Shown here: positions 55,616 through 64,000 of the stretch, one piece after another
Layout of the letters: the number at the start of each line of letters is the position of its first letter
How positions within the stretch are numbered: position 1 is the first letter of the stretch
Assembly: GCA_963681975.1 (NCBI GenBank)
Contig: OY820613.1
Location: 3,906,001 to 3,970,000 of the forward strand
Direction: 5' to 3'
DNA length: 64,000 bases
From: JANELJ01 sp024511395
GTDB taxonomy: Bacteria; Pseudomonadota; Gammaproteobacteria; GRL18
Position numbers and translations under genes: made by a program
Notes under the pieces: model-generated
What the model was told of the DNA's origin: nothing
The model's input: the letters and a program-made list of their open reading frames with translations, nothing else
Database searches by the model: none

Positions 55616-56977
55616 ATGAAATTAAACTTATTATTACAGGGTAAACTGCACAGCCGCTTAGCGCTTCTGGCCGGGCTGATTTTCTTTAACCTGCTGGTCT
55701 GTGGCCAGGTGTTTGCTGGCAGTGCTGTCAAGCTGTATGAAGCCACCATTAAGGTCAGTGAAAATAAACCGGAAAAACAGTTTATTGAAGAAGCCTTTAC
55801 CCATGTGCTGATAAAAGTTACCGGACATTCAGATATCAGCGCCTCAACAGCTTATCCTGCTATGCTGGCCAAAGCCCAGGATGCTATTTCCCAGTTTCGT
55901 TATGATTTTAAAGCGCCTGAAACGACTGACAGTGATGCAGACAACAATCCGGGACAAACCGATCTGCAAAAAGAACCGAAAAAAGAGAAATGGTTCTGGG
56001 TACGTTTTAATCCCGGTATGATTGACAGCATGCTTAAACAGGCTCAGTTGCCGATCTGGGGCAGGGTGCATCCTAATACCCTGGTGTGGCTGGCCATGGA
56101 TACGGGCGGTCAGCGGGCTTTGCAAAGTGAATATGAACAACCGCAAATATACCAAGCCTTAAAACAGCAGGCTGATGAGCGGGCTATTCCCCTAACGTTC
56201 CCATTTCTGGATCTACAGGATCAGAATAATATTTCTGCCACGGATATCTGGGGTAATTTTAATGATGCCATTTTACTGGCTTCACGGCGTTACCAGTCCC
56301 AGGCAGTTTTAACCATCCGCCTGATGCAGAATAAAAAAGGTGTCTGGAACAGCCAATGGAATCTGTTAATGTTGGGACAGGCGCAGAGCTGGCAATTACA
56401 GGATAAGGATCAGACACATTTACTGTCAGCCGGTATTGATGAGCTGGCGGATCGGCTGGCCCAGCAGTTTGCCCAGGTCAGCAGTGATACCGATAGTGCT
56501 AATGATGTGCTGGTGCAGATCAATAATGTCAGCAACTTCCAGGAGTTTCAGGAACTGGATGATTACCTGCGTAATCTGGCCAGTGTTAAAGCACAGGGGC
56601 TGCTTATGACGCAGCAGGACAGAGTGGTTTATAAAATTACCTACCGGGGTAATAAAAACGCATTGATCCAGGAAATTCGACTGGGTGATATGCTCAATAG
56701 TGTTGAGCGTAGTCATAATAATAGCCTAGATGCAAACCTTAATGATGCACGGGAGTTTAAACCGGTCATTCTGGATAACAGCCATGAGCGGGGAAAAGGC
56801 CATGATCCGGGTTCAGCTCTGTCTGAAAGGGAAAAAGCCCTTAAATCTCTTGATGCAGGTACCTCCACTTCCATGGATAACCCCCAGGGACAGAATATTC
56901 AGGGACAAAACAATAGTACGGCGAAAAGATCATCCCGTACATTAATATCTGATCTGGAATACTGGCTGGTGCGTTAA
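55616..56977 (+). CDS. DUF2066 domain protein
   Basis: A 453-aa exported protein. Residues 1-34 form a signal peptide (LALLAGLIFFNLLVCGQVFAG). The DUF2066 domain covers about 36-360 (LYEATIKVSENKPEKQF, AFTHVLIKVTGHSD, FWVRFNPGMIDSML, then VLTIRLMQNKKGVWNSQW). The C-terminal 90 residues are polar, Asn/Ser/Gln-rich and probably disordered. Divergent from purM and followed by a perM-like gene, a conserved arrangement; in many genomes hda comes next, but here gshA does. The function is unknown. Confidence 0.85.
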   Translation: MKLNLLLQGKLHSRLALLAGLIFFNLLVCGQVFAGSAVKLYEATIKVSENKPEKQFIEEAFTHVLIKVTGHSDISASTAYPAMLAKAQDAISQFRYDFKAPETTDSDADNNPGQTDLQKEPKKEKWFWVRFNPGMIDSMLKQAQLPIWGRVHPNTLVWLAMDTGGQRALQSEYEQPQIYQALKQQADERAIPLTFPFLDLQDQNNISATDIWGNFNDAILLASRRYQSQAVLTIRLMQNKKGVWNSQWNLLMLGQAQSWQLQDKDQTHLLSAGIDELADRLAQQFAQVSSDTDSANDVLVQINNVSNFQEFQELDDYLRNLASVKAQGLLMTQQDRVVYKITYRGNKNALIQEIRLGDMLNSVERSHNNSLDANLNDAREFKPVILDNSHERGKGHDPGSALSEREKALKSLDAGTSTSMDNPQGQNIQGQNNSTAKRSSRTLISDLEYWLVR

Positions 56978-57026
56978 GATAACGCAACCACAGGGATAAA
57001 TTTAAGGACTGTTTAAGGATTGAGTG

Positions 57027-58106
57027 ATGAGCGAATCACAAAAGTGGATGTTATTGTCCATAGTGCTGTTAATCGGCTGGCTGTTTTATCTGTTATCGCC
57101 CATATTAACACCCTTCCTGGTTGCGGCCCTGATTGGTTATCTGGGTGACCCCCTGGTGGATCGGCTGGAAGCCAGAAAACTGTCCCGAACCCTGTCCGTG
57201 ACCATTGTCTTTGTAGTTTTTACTTCCGTTTTACTGCTAGTACTGGTGCTACTGGTACCGCTGCTCGAAAGCCAGATTATGGCACTGTATCGCAAGCTTC
57301 CGGATTTTATTGATTTTATTCAGCAGAAAGTTATGCCTTATATTCTGAATTTAACACATACTGATCCGGCTGATGGCGGACTGGATTTCTCAGGTTTTAA
57401 AATTGCCCTGCGGGAAAACTGGCAGAGCATTGGCGGACTGGCCGGGCAGGTGGTTAATTCTATTTCCCAGTCCAGTATGCTGATTTTGGCCTGGCTATCC
57501 AATATGGTTTTAATTCCCGTTATTGCCTTTTACTTTATGCGTGACTGGGATATTCTCATGGAAAAAATCGATCACCTTCTTCCTCGTCATATAGAACCTC
57601 TGGTAGCTCGTCTGGCTAGGGAATCAGATGAAGTACTGGCGGCATTTTTACGCGGTCAGCTGCTGGTTATGGCCTGTCTGGGCTTTATTTATTCCGTGGG
57701 ATTGTGGATAGCCGGACTGGAGTTTGCTCTGCTGGTGGGGCTGCTGGCAGGTCTGGTCAGCTTTGTGCCTTACCTGGGATTTATTGTCGGCGTTCTGGCA
57801 GCTATTATTGCCGCCTTGATACAGTTTCAGGATCTGAGCCTGTTAATGCCCATTGAAATTGTTTTTGGTATCGGCCAGTTAATTGAAAGCCTGTTGTTAA
57901 CGCCGTTGCTGGTGGGTGACAAAATTGGTCTGCATCCGGTGGCCGTTATTTTTGCCATTATGGTGGGCGGTCAGTTATTCGGTTTTGTGGGGGTGCTGAT
58001 TGCACTGCCGGTTTCAGCGGTTATTATGGTATTACTAAGGTATCTGTACCAGTCTTATGTGACCAGCGGTTTATACGCTATTCAGACGCCCGGGCAGGAC
58101 TCATAA
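57027..58106 (+). CDS. PerM-like AI-2E family membrane protein
   Basis: A 359-aa protein starting at the ATG at 57027 with AAGGA eight bases upstream; GTG at 57024 would add one Met. Seven or eight helices: 10-28, 30-48, 62-85, 150-175, 215-240, 244-270, 275-300 and 310-340. The family features PVIAFYFMRDWD, GIGQLIESLLLTPLLVGDKIGL and GFVGVLIALPVSAV are clear. AI-2E proteins are putative exporters or Na+/H+ antiporters. The stop TAA is directly followed by the gshA ATG. Confidence 0.88.
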   Translation: MSESQKWMLLSIVLLIGWLFYLLSPILTPFLVAALIGYLGDPLVDRLEARKLSRTLSVTIVFVVFTSVLLLVLVLLVPLLESQIMALYRKLPDFIDFIQQKVMPYILNLTHTDPADGGLDFSGFKIALRENWQSIGGLAGQVVNSISQSSMLILAWLSNMVLIPVIAFYFMRDWDILMEKIDHLLPRHIEPLVARLARESDEVLAAFLRGQLLVMACLGFIYSVGLWIAGLEFALLVGLLAGLVSFVPYLGFIVGVLAAIIAALIQFQDLSLLMPIEIVFGIGQLIESLLLTPLLVGDKIGLHPVAVIFAIMVGGQLFGFVGVLIALPVSAVIMVLLRYLYQSYVTSGLYAIQTPGQDS

Positions 58107-59684
58107 ATGCCGTATCAGGAATTTACCAGACGTCTGAATGCCTTAAAAGCATTATCTGCTTCCCCGTTGTTTGCCGGCAATAAAATCGGCCTGGAAAAGG
58201 AAAGTCTGCGGGTCAGTCATACGGGTACACTGTCTTTATTATCCCACCCTGAAGCTCTGGGCTCGCCATTAACGCATCCTTATATCACTACGGATTATTC
58301 TGAAGCCCTGACGGAGTTTATTACTCCGCCTTTTGAAAATATTAAAGATGCCCTGAATTTTCTGCAAAATACCCAGAAGTTTGTCTATCAAAACCTAGAC
58401 AATGAAATTCTCTGGGCCACCAGTATGCCCTGTGTGGTGGCTGGTGAGTCCAGTATTCCTCTGGCCCGCTACGGCAGTTCCAATGCCGGTACCATGAAAA
58501 CCGTTTATCGCCGGGGACTGGGTCATCGTTACGGCCGGGTAATGCAGGTGATTGCCGGAGTGCATTTTAATTTTTCCCTGGTAGAATCCTTCTGGCTCGT
58601 ACTGCAGGAAATAGAAGGCGATAGCCGGGACTTACAGGATTATATTAATAGCCGTTATTTTGACCTGATCCGCAACAGTCAGCGTATGGGCTGGCTGGTG
58701 CCTTATCTGTTCGGTGCTTCTCCGGCCGTGTGCAAGTCCTTTTTAGTGGGCGGTTCTACGACACTGGCGGAGTTTGATAATAGTACCTATTATGAACCTT
58801 ATGCTACCTCCCTGCGTATGGGAGATATCGGCTATCAGAATAATAAGGAAAACGAGACCGGTATTAAGGCTTGCTATAAAGACATTGACTCTTATATTGC
58901 CAGCTTGACCTGGGCCATAAATACGTCCTATGAAGGTTATAAAAAATTCGGCTTTCTGGTGGACGGTCAGTATCAGCAGTTAAATTACAATATTCTGCAA
59001 ATTGAAAATGAATACTATTCCACTATACGTCCCAAACAGCTCCTGCAGGGGAATGAAAAACCCAATATTGCCTTGCGCAAACGCGGTGTAAAATATGTTG
59101 AACTGCGTTCCCTGGATGTCAATGCCTACGATCCGCTGGGCGTCAATGAGGATCAGCTGTATTTTCTCGAAGCCTTTTTATTATTCTGTTTATTGCAGGA
59201 CAGCCCGATTATTGAGCTGCCTGAACAGGCTGAAATTGATCACAATGAAATGCTTACTGCCCACAGGGGGCGGATGCCTGGTCTTAAACTGTCTCGTCAG
59301 CAAAAACAATACCGTTTAAAAGACTGGGCCATGGAAGTTATGCAGGAAATGACAGGAGTATGTGAATTACTGGATAGTGACGATCCGCACAAGCCCTATA
59401 CCGCCAGCTTAAATAAGCAGACTCAGGCTGTTCAGGATCCGGAACTGACTCCCTCAGCCCGAATGCTGGATGATATGCGCCAGGATCATGAAAGTTTCCA
59501 CCGTTTTGCTGAACGCATGTCCCGCCAGCATTTTCATTATTATAAAAATATTGAGCTAAACCCGGAACAGGAGCAGTTTTATATAGGTGAAACAGAAAAA
59601 TCTATTAAAAAACAGCAGCAGATAGAAGCGTCTGACACACAGAGTTTTGAAGAATATCTGGACGAATATTTTGCTCAGAGCTGA
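58107..59684 (+). CDS. gshA: Glutamate-cysteine ligase (GshA)
   Basis: A 525-aa enzyme catalysing the first step of glutathione synthesis, E. coli type (518 aa). The N-terminal GLEKESLRV holds metal/ATP-binding Glu residues. Also seen are TTDYSEALTEFITPP, GLGHRYGRVMQVIAGVHFNFS, GAGSTTLAEFD-type substrate loop (VGGSTTLAEFDNSTYYEP) and KRGVKYVELRSLDVNAYDP. It starts immediately after the perM stop and is probably translated in the same message. A short C-terminal helix rich in Gln and Glu ends the protein. Confidence 0.96.
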   Translation: MPYQEFTRRLNALKALSASPLFAGNKIGLEKESLRVSHTGTLSLLSHPEALGSPLTHPYITTDYSEALTEFITPPFENIKDALNFLQNTQKFVYQNLDNEILWATSMPCVVAGESSIPLARYGSSNAGTMKTVYRRGLGHRYGRVMQVIAGVHFNFSLVESFWLVLQEIEGDSRDLQDYINSRYFDLIRNSQRMGWLVPYLFGASPAVCKSFLVGGSTTLAEFDNSTYYEPYATSLRMGDIGYQNNKENETGIKACYKDIDSYIASLTWAINTSYEGYKKFGFLVDGQYQQLNYNILQIENEYYSTIRPKQLLQGNEKPNIALRKRGVKYVELRSLDVNAYDPLGVNEDQLYFLEAFLLFCLLQDSPIIELPEQAEIDHNEMLTAHRGRMPGLKLSRQQKQYRLKDWAMEVMQEMTGVCELLDSDDPHKPYTASLNKQTQAVQDPELTPSARMLDDMRQDHESFHRFAERMSRQHFHYYKNIELNPEQEQFYIGETEKSIKKQQQIEASDTQSFEEYLDEYFAQS

Positions 59685-59698
59685 TATTAGAGCGGTTA

Positions 59699-60076
59699 TT
59701 AAAACAGATGTCGCTCAATAAATTCTTCCACAAACGGCTCCCGCTGAGCGCTATGAAAGCGATCCACTTCCTCGCCATTAACAAAAGCAATAACGGTAGG
59801 AAATCCGCGTACTTTATAACGCCCGGCAATACGCATATTTTCATCCGCATCCACCTTTGCCAGTAAAAACTCACCACCATAGGCTTTGGATAGTTTATCC
59901 AGAATGGGCATTAAAACCCGGCAGGGTCCGCACCAGTCAGCACTGATATCAACTAAAACCAGCCGTTTATGCGATTCCTCAATAACGGTATGCTCAAAGT
60001 TCTGCTCGGTGGCATCCACTACATAAACTTCCGGCCCCAGTTCCGAGTGTAAATCTGGGTGATTATGTATATCCAT
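59699..60076 (-). CDS. Thioredoxin-family protein
   Basis: A 125-aa protein with a complete thioredoxin fold and active site WCGPCR (residues about 48-53, in SADWCGPCRVLMPI). It has a cis-Pro in GFPTVIAF and a charged KVDADEN strand. The 20 extra N-terminal residues and the C-terminal FHSAQREPFVEEFIERHLF differ from TrxA and resemble the thioredoxin domain of CnoX/YbbN without its TPR part. It is cytoplasmic (no signal). It converges with gshA, 14 bp between stops. Confidence 0.88.
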   Translation of the reverse strand: MDIHNHPDLHSELGPEVYVVDATEQNFEHTVIEESHKRLVLVDISADWCGPCRVLMPILDKLSKAYGGEFLLAKVDADENMRIAGRYKVRGFPTVIAFVNGEEVDRFHSAQREPFVEEFIERHLF

Positions 60077-60150
60077 TCAAGTTCTTGTCTTTAAATCAAA
60101 TTTCGGCTTATTATCCTGAATTTCAGAGCGTATATCCATATCTGCAGACA

Positions 60151-60185
60151 AAAAAGCCCGTCTCTCAGAAGAAAGACGGGCTTTG
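60151..60185. terminator. Hairpin terminator between thioredoxin and the sulfur globule-like gene
   Basis: AAAGCCCGTCT (60153-60163) pairs with AGACGGGCTTT (60174-60184), with a T run on the minus-strand side. It would end transcription of the 60235-60663 gene before the thioredoxin gene. Confidence 0.8.
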
Positions 60186-60234
60186 TATTGCTTTAGCCTG
60201 TAACTAAACGGGCTGATAAATCAGCCAGTATGAG

Positions 60235-60663
60235 TTATTTTTTGGCGGCATCCTGTTTTGCGGGTGCTGCTGCAGGTGCCACTGCTGGAGGTGGTGTAGG
60301 GGCTGCATAAGGTGCATAACCGTAACCATAGGGAGGATAATCATTGTTGATATAACGCTGATCACCATAACCCTGATAGCGGTTGTCCAGGTTATTATAG
60401 CCATTACCATAACCACTGCCTTCCAGAGAACCGCGGGTATTACCACGGCTACGACCGCGGCCACGGGCTTTAATGGTTATTTCTACATCACCATCCATAT
60501 CGGCATCAGCAGAACCATCACCCCAGCCATTGCCATAAGCATTACCGTTTAAGTTGGTATTACTGTCACTATCATCACTCCATGGACCACCCCACCAAGC
60601 AGAAGCCGAGGCGGAAATCGTAACAGCTCCAACAATAGCGGCTGCAATTATTAGTTTTTTCAT
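60235..60663 (-). CDS. Sulfur globule protein-like secreted protein
   Basis: A 142-aa precursor with a signal peptide (residues 1-22, cleavage near SASA-WW). The mature part starts WWGGPWSDDSD and continues with Asn/Gly/Asp repeats (NLNGNAYGNGWGDGSADAD), a VEITIKARGRGRSRG core, Gly-Tyr-Asn repeats (GSGYGNGYNN, GYGYAPYAAP) and a Pro/Ala tail. This composition and the WWGGP opening match envelope proteins of sulfur globules (SgpA-C) in purple and colourless sulfur bacteria. It would coat periplasmic sulfur deposits. There is no Cys in the mature part. It has its own long upstream region and a downstream terminator. Confidence 0.72.
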   Translation of the reverse strand: MKKLIIAAAIVGAVTISASASAWWGGPWSDDSDSNTNLNGNAYGNGWGDGSADADMDGDVEITIKARGRGRSRGNTRGSLEGSGYGNGYNNLDNRYQGYGDQRYINNDYPPYGYGYAPYAAPTPPPAVAPAAAPAKQDAAKK

Positions 60664-60792
60664 TTTATACTCTCCAGTATTCTTTTTTACAGTTATTTTT
60701 TTGTTATGTGTTGTTGCTGTTTTATCTTATAGCTTATATAGATTGAATATAAGTTGAACCTTTTAATATTCAACCTGTCTATTTATATGATG

Positions 60793-60828
60793 AATTACTT
60801 ATATTGCTAAGTATCAATATAAGTAATT
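60793..60828. promoter_or_regulatory. Perfect 14-bp inverted repeat upstream of the sulfur globule-like gene
   Basis: AATTACTTATATTG and its exact complement CAATATAAGTAATT flank an 8-nt loop. It lies 130 bp before the minus-strand start at 60663 and 110 bp before ssrA. It could be a regulator-binding site or a terminator-like hairpin. A weaker GTTGAA…TTCAAC repeat lies at about 60753-60774. Confidence 0.6.
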
Positions 60829-60938
60829 AGTAATTTCCCTAATTGTGACTACTTTTTTCATGGTTTAAGTGATTTACACAGCTTAAACAGTCCGGGCCAA
60901 TTGAAAACTGACCACTTCGCCCTTATACTATTAAATAA

Positions 60939-61299
60939 GGGGATGAAACGGCTTCGACAGAGATTGGAACCCTGAAGTTCATGCCGAGAAATTTCAGTAC
61001 TCTCGTAAAACAGTCTGGAAACTTAAAGTAATTGCAAACGATGATAATTACGCTCTAGCTGCTTAAAAACTGGCTAGCTTTTGACTACCTTTATCTGTGG
61101 GGGTAACTCAGAAGTCACTTAACACAGCTTTCGCCCGTTATTCAGTCCGAGTTTAGCGGGTTAAACTTTAAACGGACTCGTGAGGATTTGCCTTGGCTAC
61201 CCGGCAAAAACTCATTAAAACTACCGGTAGTGCTAAGCATGTAAAAAACTGATGGCAGAAGGTTTCTGGACGCGGGTTCGACTCCCGCCATCTCCACCA
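60939..61299 (+). ncRNA. ssrA: Transfer-messenger RNA (tmRNA)
   Basis: A 361-nt tmRNA that rescues stalled ribosomes with SmpB. It begins GGGGATGAAACGGCTTCGAC and ends with a tRNA-like T arm (GGTTCGACTCC), acceptor strand and encoded CCA. The tag frame starts at the GCA of GTAATTGCAAACG and reads ANDDNYALAA then TAA, one residue from the common gammaproteobacterial ANDENYALAA. A terminator follows directly. The 3' end of ssrA is a frequent integration site, and a helicase gene of island type follows. Confidence 0.97.
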
Positions 61300-61306
61300 A
61301 TAATAG

Positions 61307-61336
61307 AAGGTCAACCATTCTCGGTTGGCCTTTTTT
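61307..61336 (+). terminator. Intrinsic terminator after ssrA
   Basis: AAGGTCAACC pairs with GGTTGGCCTT (one G-U pair) around ATTCTC, followed by TTTTTT. Confidence 0.88.
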
Positions 61337-61337
61337 A

Positions 61338-61704
61338 TTGACTACTCCTGCGTACCGATGCAGGTTCTGGCATACTCTTACGGACTCCCCAACGCAACCA
61401 TCCAGCCCACTTCTCAGCAGAATACGCTCTCTCTGGCCGGATGTTCTCCGTACCTCTCACCCACGCCAAAGAGCGAGTCCATGACCAGAGAATATTCACC
61501 CCTTTAAAATCAGACGCTTATTACCGGACTAATCGAAGGGTTGGATTGCTGAATTGGATGAGCAAAGGGAACAGATAACTTTGCCAAAAACACCAATACA
61601 CAACAAAATAGATTGATCATTGTACTCATTTGTATTATTTTGACACTTATTGCTTATAAACATAATCAATAAGCCTCCAATTTATATTATTTTAAGAGAA
61701 GCCA
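61338..61704. other. Gap between ssrA and the HTH gene
   Basis: About 370 bp without a convincing gene. A 60-codon frame at 61325-61507 overlaps the terminator and lacks a ribosome-binding site and any family features. No integrase remnant and no second copy of the tmRNA 3' end is visible within the window. Confidence 0.5.
61640..61666 (+). promoter_or_regulatory. Candidate promoter of the HTH-helicase operon
   Basis: TTGACA (61640-61645) and CATAAT (61661-61666) with a 15-bp spacer, 39 bp before the HTH start. The spacer is 2 bp shorter than ideal. Chosen by eye. Confidence 0.35.
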
Positions 61705-61890
61705 ATGAGCGATGAAATCCTGACAATTAAAGAAGTCGCGGCCTATCTCAAGGTTAACGAAAGAACAGTATATCGGTTGGCAGCAGGTAAAAAGATCCCT
61801 GCATTTAAAGTTGGGAACGCATGGCGTTTCCGGAAAGAAGAGGTCGACCAATGGATCTCCGATCAATCATCCCCTGTAGATAAAAATTAA
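61705..61890 (+). CDS. Excisionase-family helix-turn-helix protein
   Basis: A 61-aa DNA-binding protein of the MerR/Xis-like HTH_17 type: LTIKEVAAYLKVNERTVYRLA forms the helix-turn-helix and GNAWRFRKEEVDQWI the wing. AAGAGA precedes the ATG. The helicase gene starts 10 bp after its stop, so the two form an operon. Such a gene directly in front of a SNF2 helicase recurs in restriction/defence islands, where it may regulate the operon rather than excise DNA. Confidence 0.85.
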   Translation: MSDEILTIKEVAAYLKVNERTVYRLAAGKKIPAFKVGNAWRFRKEEVDQWISDQSSPVDKN

Positions 61891-61900
61891 GGGGTTTGGG

Positions 61901-64000
61901 ATGCAGATCACTGATCATCAAGCAAAATACTATGCTCACGAACTTACCATCCAACATGCTGCAGATGGCATCGACAGACTCTCCCAGTCCCTTTTTGATG
62001 CCAGTGTTGATTTGAATCCCCATCAGATTAATGCCGCCCTTTTTGCACTAAATAACCCGCTAAGCAAAGGCGTTATCCTAGCCGATGAAGTAGGCTTAGG
62101 TAAAACAATTGAGGCAGGACTAGTTCTATCCCAGTATTGGGCTGAACGTAAACGCAAGTTACTGATTATCTGCCCCGCCTCCCTTAGAAGACAATGGGCA
62201 CAGGAACTACAAGAGAAGTTTCATCTTCCCTCTCAAATCCTTGATGCAAGAACCTGGAAAAATCTGCAAAAAAATGGGACCGACAAACCACTCGCAAATA
62301 AGCAGGTGGTGATCATGTCATACCACTACGCTGCGCGTTTAGAGGAACAGTTACTCCTTCAGCCATGGGATCTAGTGGTTATCGATGAAGCCCATAAATT
62401 ACGCAATGCACACCGTAGCAGCAATAAAATGGGTCAAGCCCTAAAACGCACACTCGCTGGCCGAAAGAAACTACTACTAACAGCAACACCACTACAGAAT
62501 TCATTAATGGAGCTTTATGGATTATCAACGGTAATCGATGAACACCTATTTGGTGATGATAGAACATTTCGTCAACACTATGTCCAGGGTGAAAGTTCCT
62601 TAGCAGAATTGCAGTCTAGACTTAAAGGCTTTATTCACCGGACATTACGCAAGGACGTACTCGAATATGTACGCTATACGCAACGACAAACGCTAACTGT
62701 TCCGTTTACCCCATCACAGCAAGAACAGAAGTTATACAATGGCATTAGTGCACTTTTGGAACGAGATCAAAGCTATGCATTACCTAAGCAACAACGTCAC
62801 CTTACGGGACTAATTCTTAGAAAGCTACTAGCGTCTAGTTCTTTTGCTGTCCTAAACACACTAGAAACAATAAAACGCCGCCTAGAAGCGTTGCAAACTG
62901 GCCAAGAAGAAACCGAAGACTTTGTTACCAACCTAGTTGAAGACGATGAGTTAGACCCGGAGTACATCGAAGCATCTATTGAAGTAGAAACCACTGAAGA
63001 TCAGAATGAAATAGATCAAGATCTACTTCTCCAGGAAATTAAAGAACTTGAAAGCTACATTGAACAAGCCAAAGCAATCACAACAGATAGTAAGGCAACA
63101 GCTTTGCTCTCTGCTTTATCTCAAGGTTTTGAACAGATGGCGACCATGGGAGCCCCCCGAAAAGTCATTATCTTTACCGAGTCAAAACGAACACAGGAAT
63201 ACCTAACAAGGTTTCTAGAAGCAGCAGGCTTTCAGGATAAAATTGTTACTTTTAGCGGTTCCAATAATCACCCTGCTGCAACAGAAATCTATCAACAATG
63301 GCTTACTGAAAACCAACAAACTGACAAAATAACAGGTTCACCACAAGTTGATCGACGCTCTGCACTAATTGACCACTTTAAAAATAGTGCAGAAATAATG
63401 ATAGCAACAGAAGCTGCTGCAGAAGGTGTCAATTTACAATTCTGCTCACTCGTTATTAACTATGACCTACCATGGAATCCCCAACGTGTAGAACAACGAA
63501 TTGGACGCTGTCACCGTTATGGACAAAAATTTGATGTAGTTGTCATTAATTTCCTAAATAAAGCTAACAAAGCAGATCAACGAGTTCTTGAACTATTAAC
63601 CGAAAAATTCCATCTTTTTGATGGCATATTTGGCGCATCAGATGATGTACTAGGTGCTATTGAATCAGGATTAGATTTTGAAAAGCGTATCCAAGATATT
63701 TACAACAACTGCCGCACCCCGGAAGCCATCGACACTGCATTTGAGCAACTGCAAAAGGAGCTGGAGTCGGACATTAATGAAAAGATGCAGAAAACACGAC
63801 AACTGCTGCTAGAAAACTTTGATGAAGACATCCATGACCTTCTAAAACTTCAACTAGATGCCGCTGAACAGCGTCTTGATAAAGTAGGCCGCTGGTTTTG
63901 GGCGTTGACTCGGCATCAACTTCAAGAATATGCAGACTTTGATGAAACAACACATAGTTTTAAACTAATAAATTCTATTGCCGATTCACCCACAGGGATC
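61901..64000 (+). CDS. SNF2-family helicase, runs off the window
   Basis: 700 codons without a stop. A Q-like motif (LNPHQINAALFAL) is followed by Walker A ADEVGLGKTIEAG (about 61-73), CPASLRRQW, the DEAH box (VVIDEAHKLRNA, 159-170) and LLLTATPLQNS. After a charged insert comes the second RecA lobe, with IIFTESKRTQEYL, ATEAAAEGVNLQ and motif VI QRIGRCHRYGQ (about 530). A long helical tail follows. The protein is of the RapA/DrmD-like group, not Rad54 with chromo domains. The ATG follows AAGGGGTTTGGG. Its A-rich codon use differs from the core genes. Partners (methyltransferase, nuclease) would lie beyond 64000. Confidence 0.88.
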   Translation, partial: MQITDHQAKYYAHELTIQHAADGIDRLSQSLFDASVDLNPHQINAALFALNNPLSKGVILADEVGLGKTIEAGLVLSQYWAERKRKLLIICPASLRRQWAQELQEKFHLPSQILDARTWKNLQKNGTDKPLANKQVVIMSYHYAARLEEQLLLQPWDLVVIDEAHKLRNAHRSSNKMGQALKRTLAGRKKLLLTATPLQNSLMELYGLSTVIDEHLFGDDRTFRQHYVQGESSLAELQSRLKGFIHRTLRKDVLEYVRYTQRQTLTVPFTPSQQEQKLYNGISALLERDQSYALPKQQRHLTGLILRKLLASSSFAVLNTLETIKRRLEALQTGQEETEDFVTNLVEDDELDPEYIEASIEVETTEDQNEIDQDLLLQEIKELESYIEQAKAITTDSKATALLSALSQGFEQMATMGAPRKVIIFTESKRTQEYLTRFLEAAGFQDKIVTFSGSNNHPAATEIYQQWLTENQQTDKITGSPQVDRRSALIDHFKNSAEIMIATEAAAEGVNLQFCSLVINYDLPWNPQRVEQRIGRCHRYGQKFDVVVINFLNKANKADQRVLELLTEKFHLFDGIFGASDDVLGAIESGLDFEKRIQDIYNNCRTPEAIDTAFEQLQKELESDINEKMQKTRQLLLENFDEDIHDLLKLQLDAAEQRLDKVGRWFWALTRHQLQEYADFDETTHSFKLINSIADSPTGI

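Noticed and set aside
61325..61507. A 60-codon ORF after ssrA
   Set aside because: It overlaps the tmRNA terminator, has no ribosome-binding site and shows no recognisable features.
60939..61704. attL/attR repeat of an integrated element at the tmRNA 3' end
   Set aside because: The last 25 bases of ssrA are not repeated within the visible sequence and no integrase is seen. The far border may lie outside.

Overview
The window looks like the chromosome of a gammaproteobacterium that oxidises sulfur and is heavily colonised by insertion sequences. The lineage call rests on an rsxABCDGE-nth (Rnf) cluster, FabB, RluA, SbcB, the E. coli-type GshA, DUF1841, DUF2066/PerM next to purMN-DUF3108, and a tmRNA whose tag reads ANDDNYALAA. 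A Gly/Tyr/Asn-rich secreted protein at 60235-60663 resembles sulfur globule envelope proteins. Together with a HAO-like octaheme cytochrome and its membrane partner, it suggests a sulfur-storing bacterium with nitrogen-oxide redox chemistry. No 16S gene is present, so genus is not assignable. Heptad repeats and an octaheme cytochrome recall the large sulfur bacteria, but that is only a suggestion.

Layout. 1-5982: two tandem IS-A copies, a broken hybrid histidine kinase, a third IS-A and a tatD stump. 5983-13046: multiheme cytochrome pair, rluA, sbcB and a membrane-anchored acidic protein. 13122-17866: IS-B carrying two nested IS-A copies, which splits a von Willebrand (VWA) gene. 19.7-25 kb: fabB, a response regulator, a broken kinase, IS-A and an OmpA-domain stump. 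25-32.5 kb: argG, IS982, a secreted four-Cys protein, a second IS-B with a hybrid IS-A, a DUF1841 gene and an ISAs1 element. 32.7-45.9 kb: phosphate transporter, dsbB, nth, the Rnf operon (broken up by repeats and an IS-A deletion derivative), metG, a MITE and mrp. 46-53 kb: dcd, then a chemoreceptor gene destroyed by IS-A and a group II intron. 53-60.7 kb: DUF3108, purN, purM, DUF2066, perM, gshA, thioredoxin and the sulfur globule-like gene. 60.9-64 kb: ssrA followed by an excisionase-like HTH gene and a SNF2 helicase, probably the edge of a defence island.

Working picture. Core metabolism is intact: purines, arginine, fatty acids, glutathione, Rnf electron transport and tRNA charging. Signalling genes (two kinases, a chemoreceptor, a VWA protein) are decaying through IS insertion, recombination between IS copies, homopolymer frameshifts and C-to-T nonsense changes. 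IS-A has nine copies here. Its target is consistently TA-NN-TA, and two copies have mismatched flanks that mark deletions between formerly separate copies. Short-repeat families (heptad arrays, REP-like hairpins, a 180-bp MITE whose ends resemble IS-A, and a roughly 165-bp multi-hairpin element) sit in the remaining intergenic gaps.
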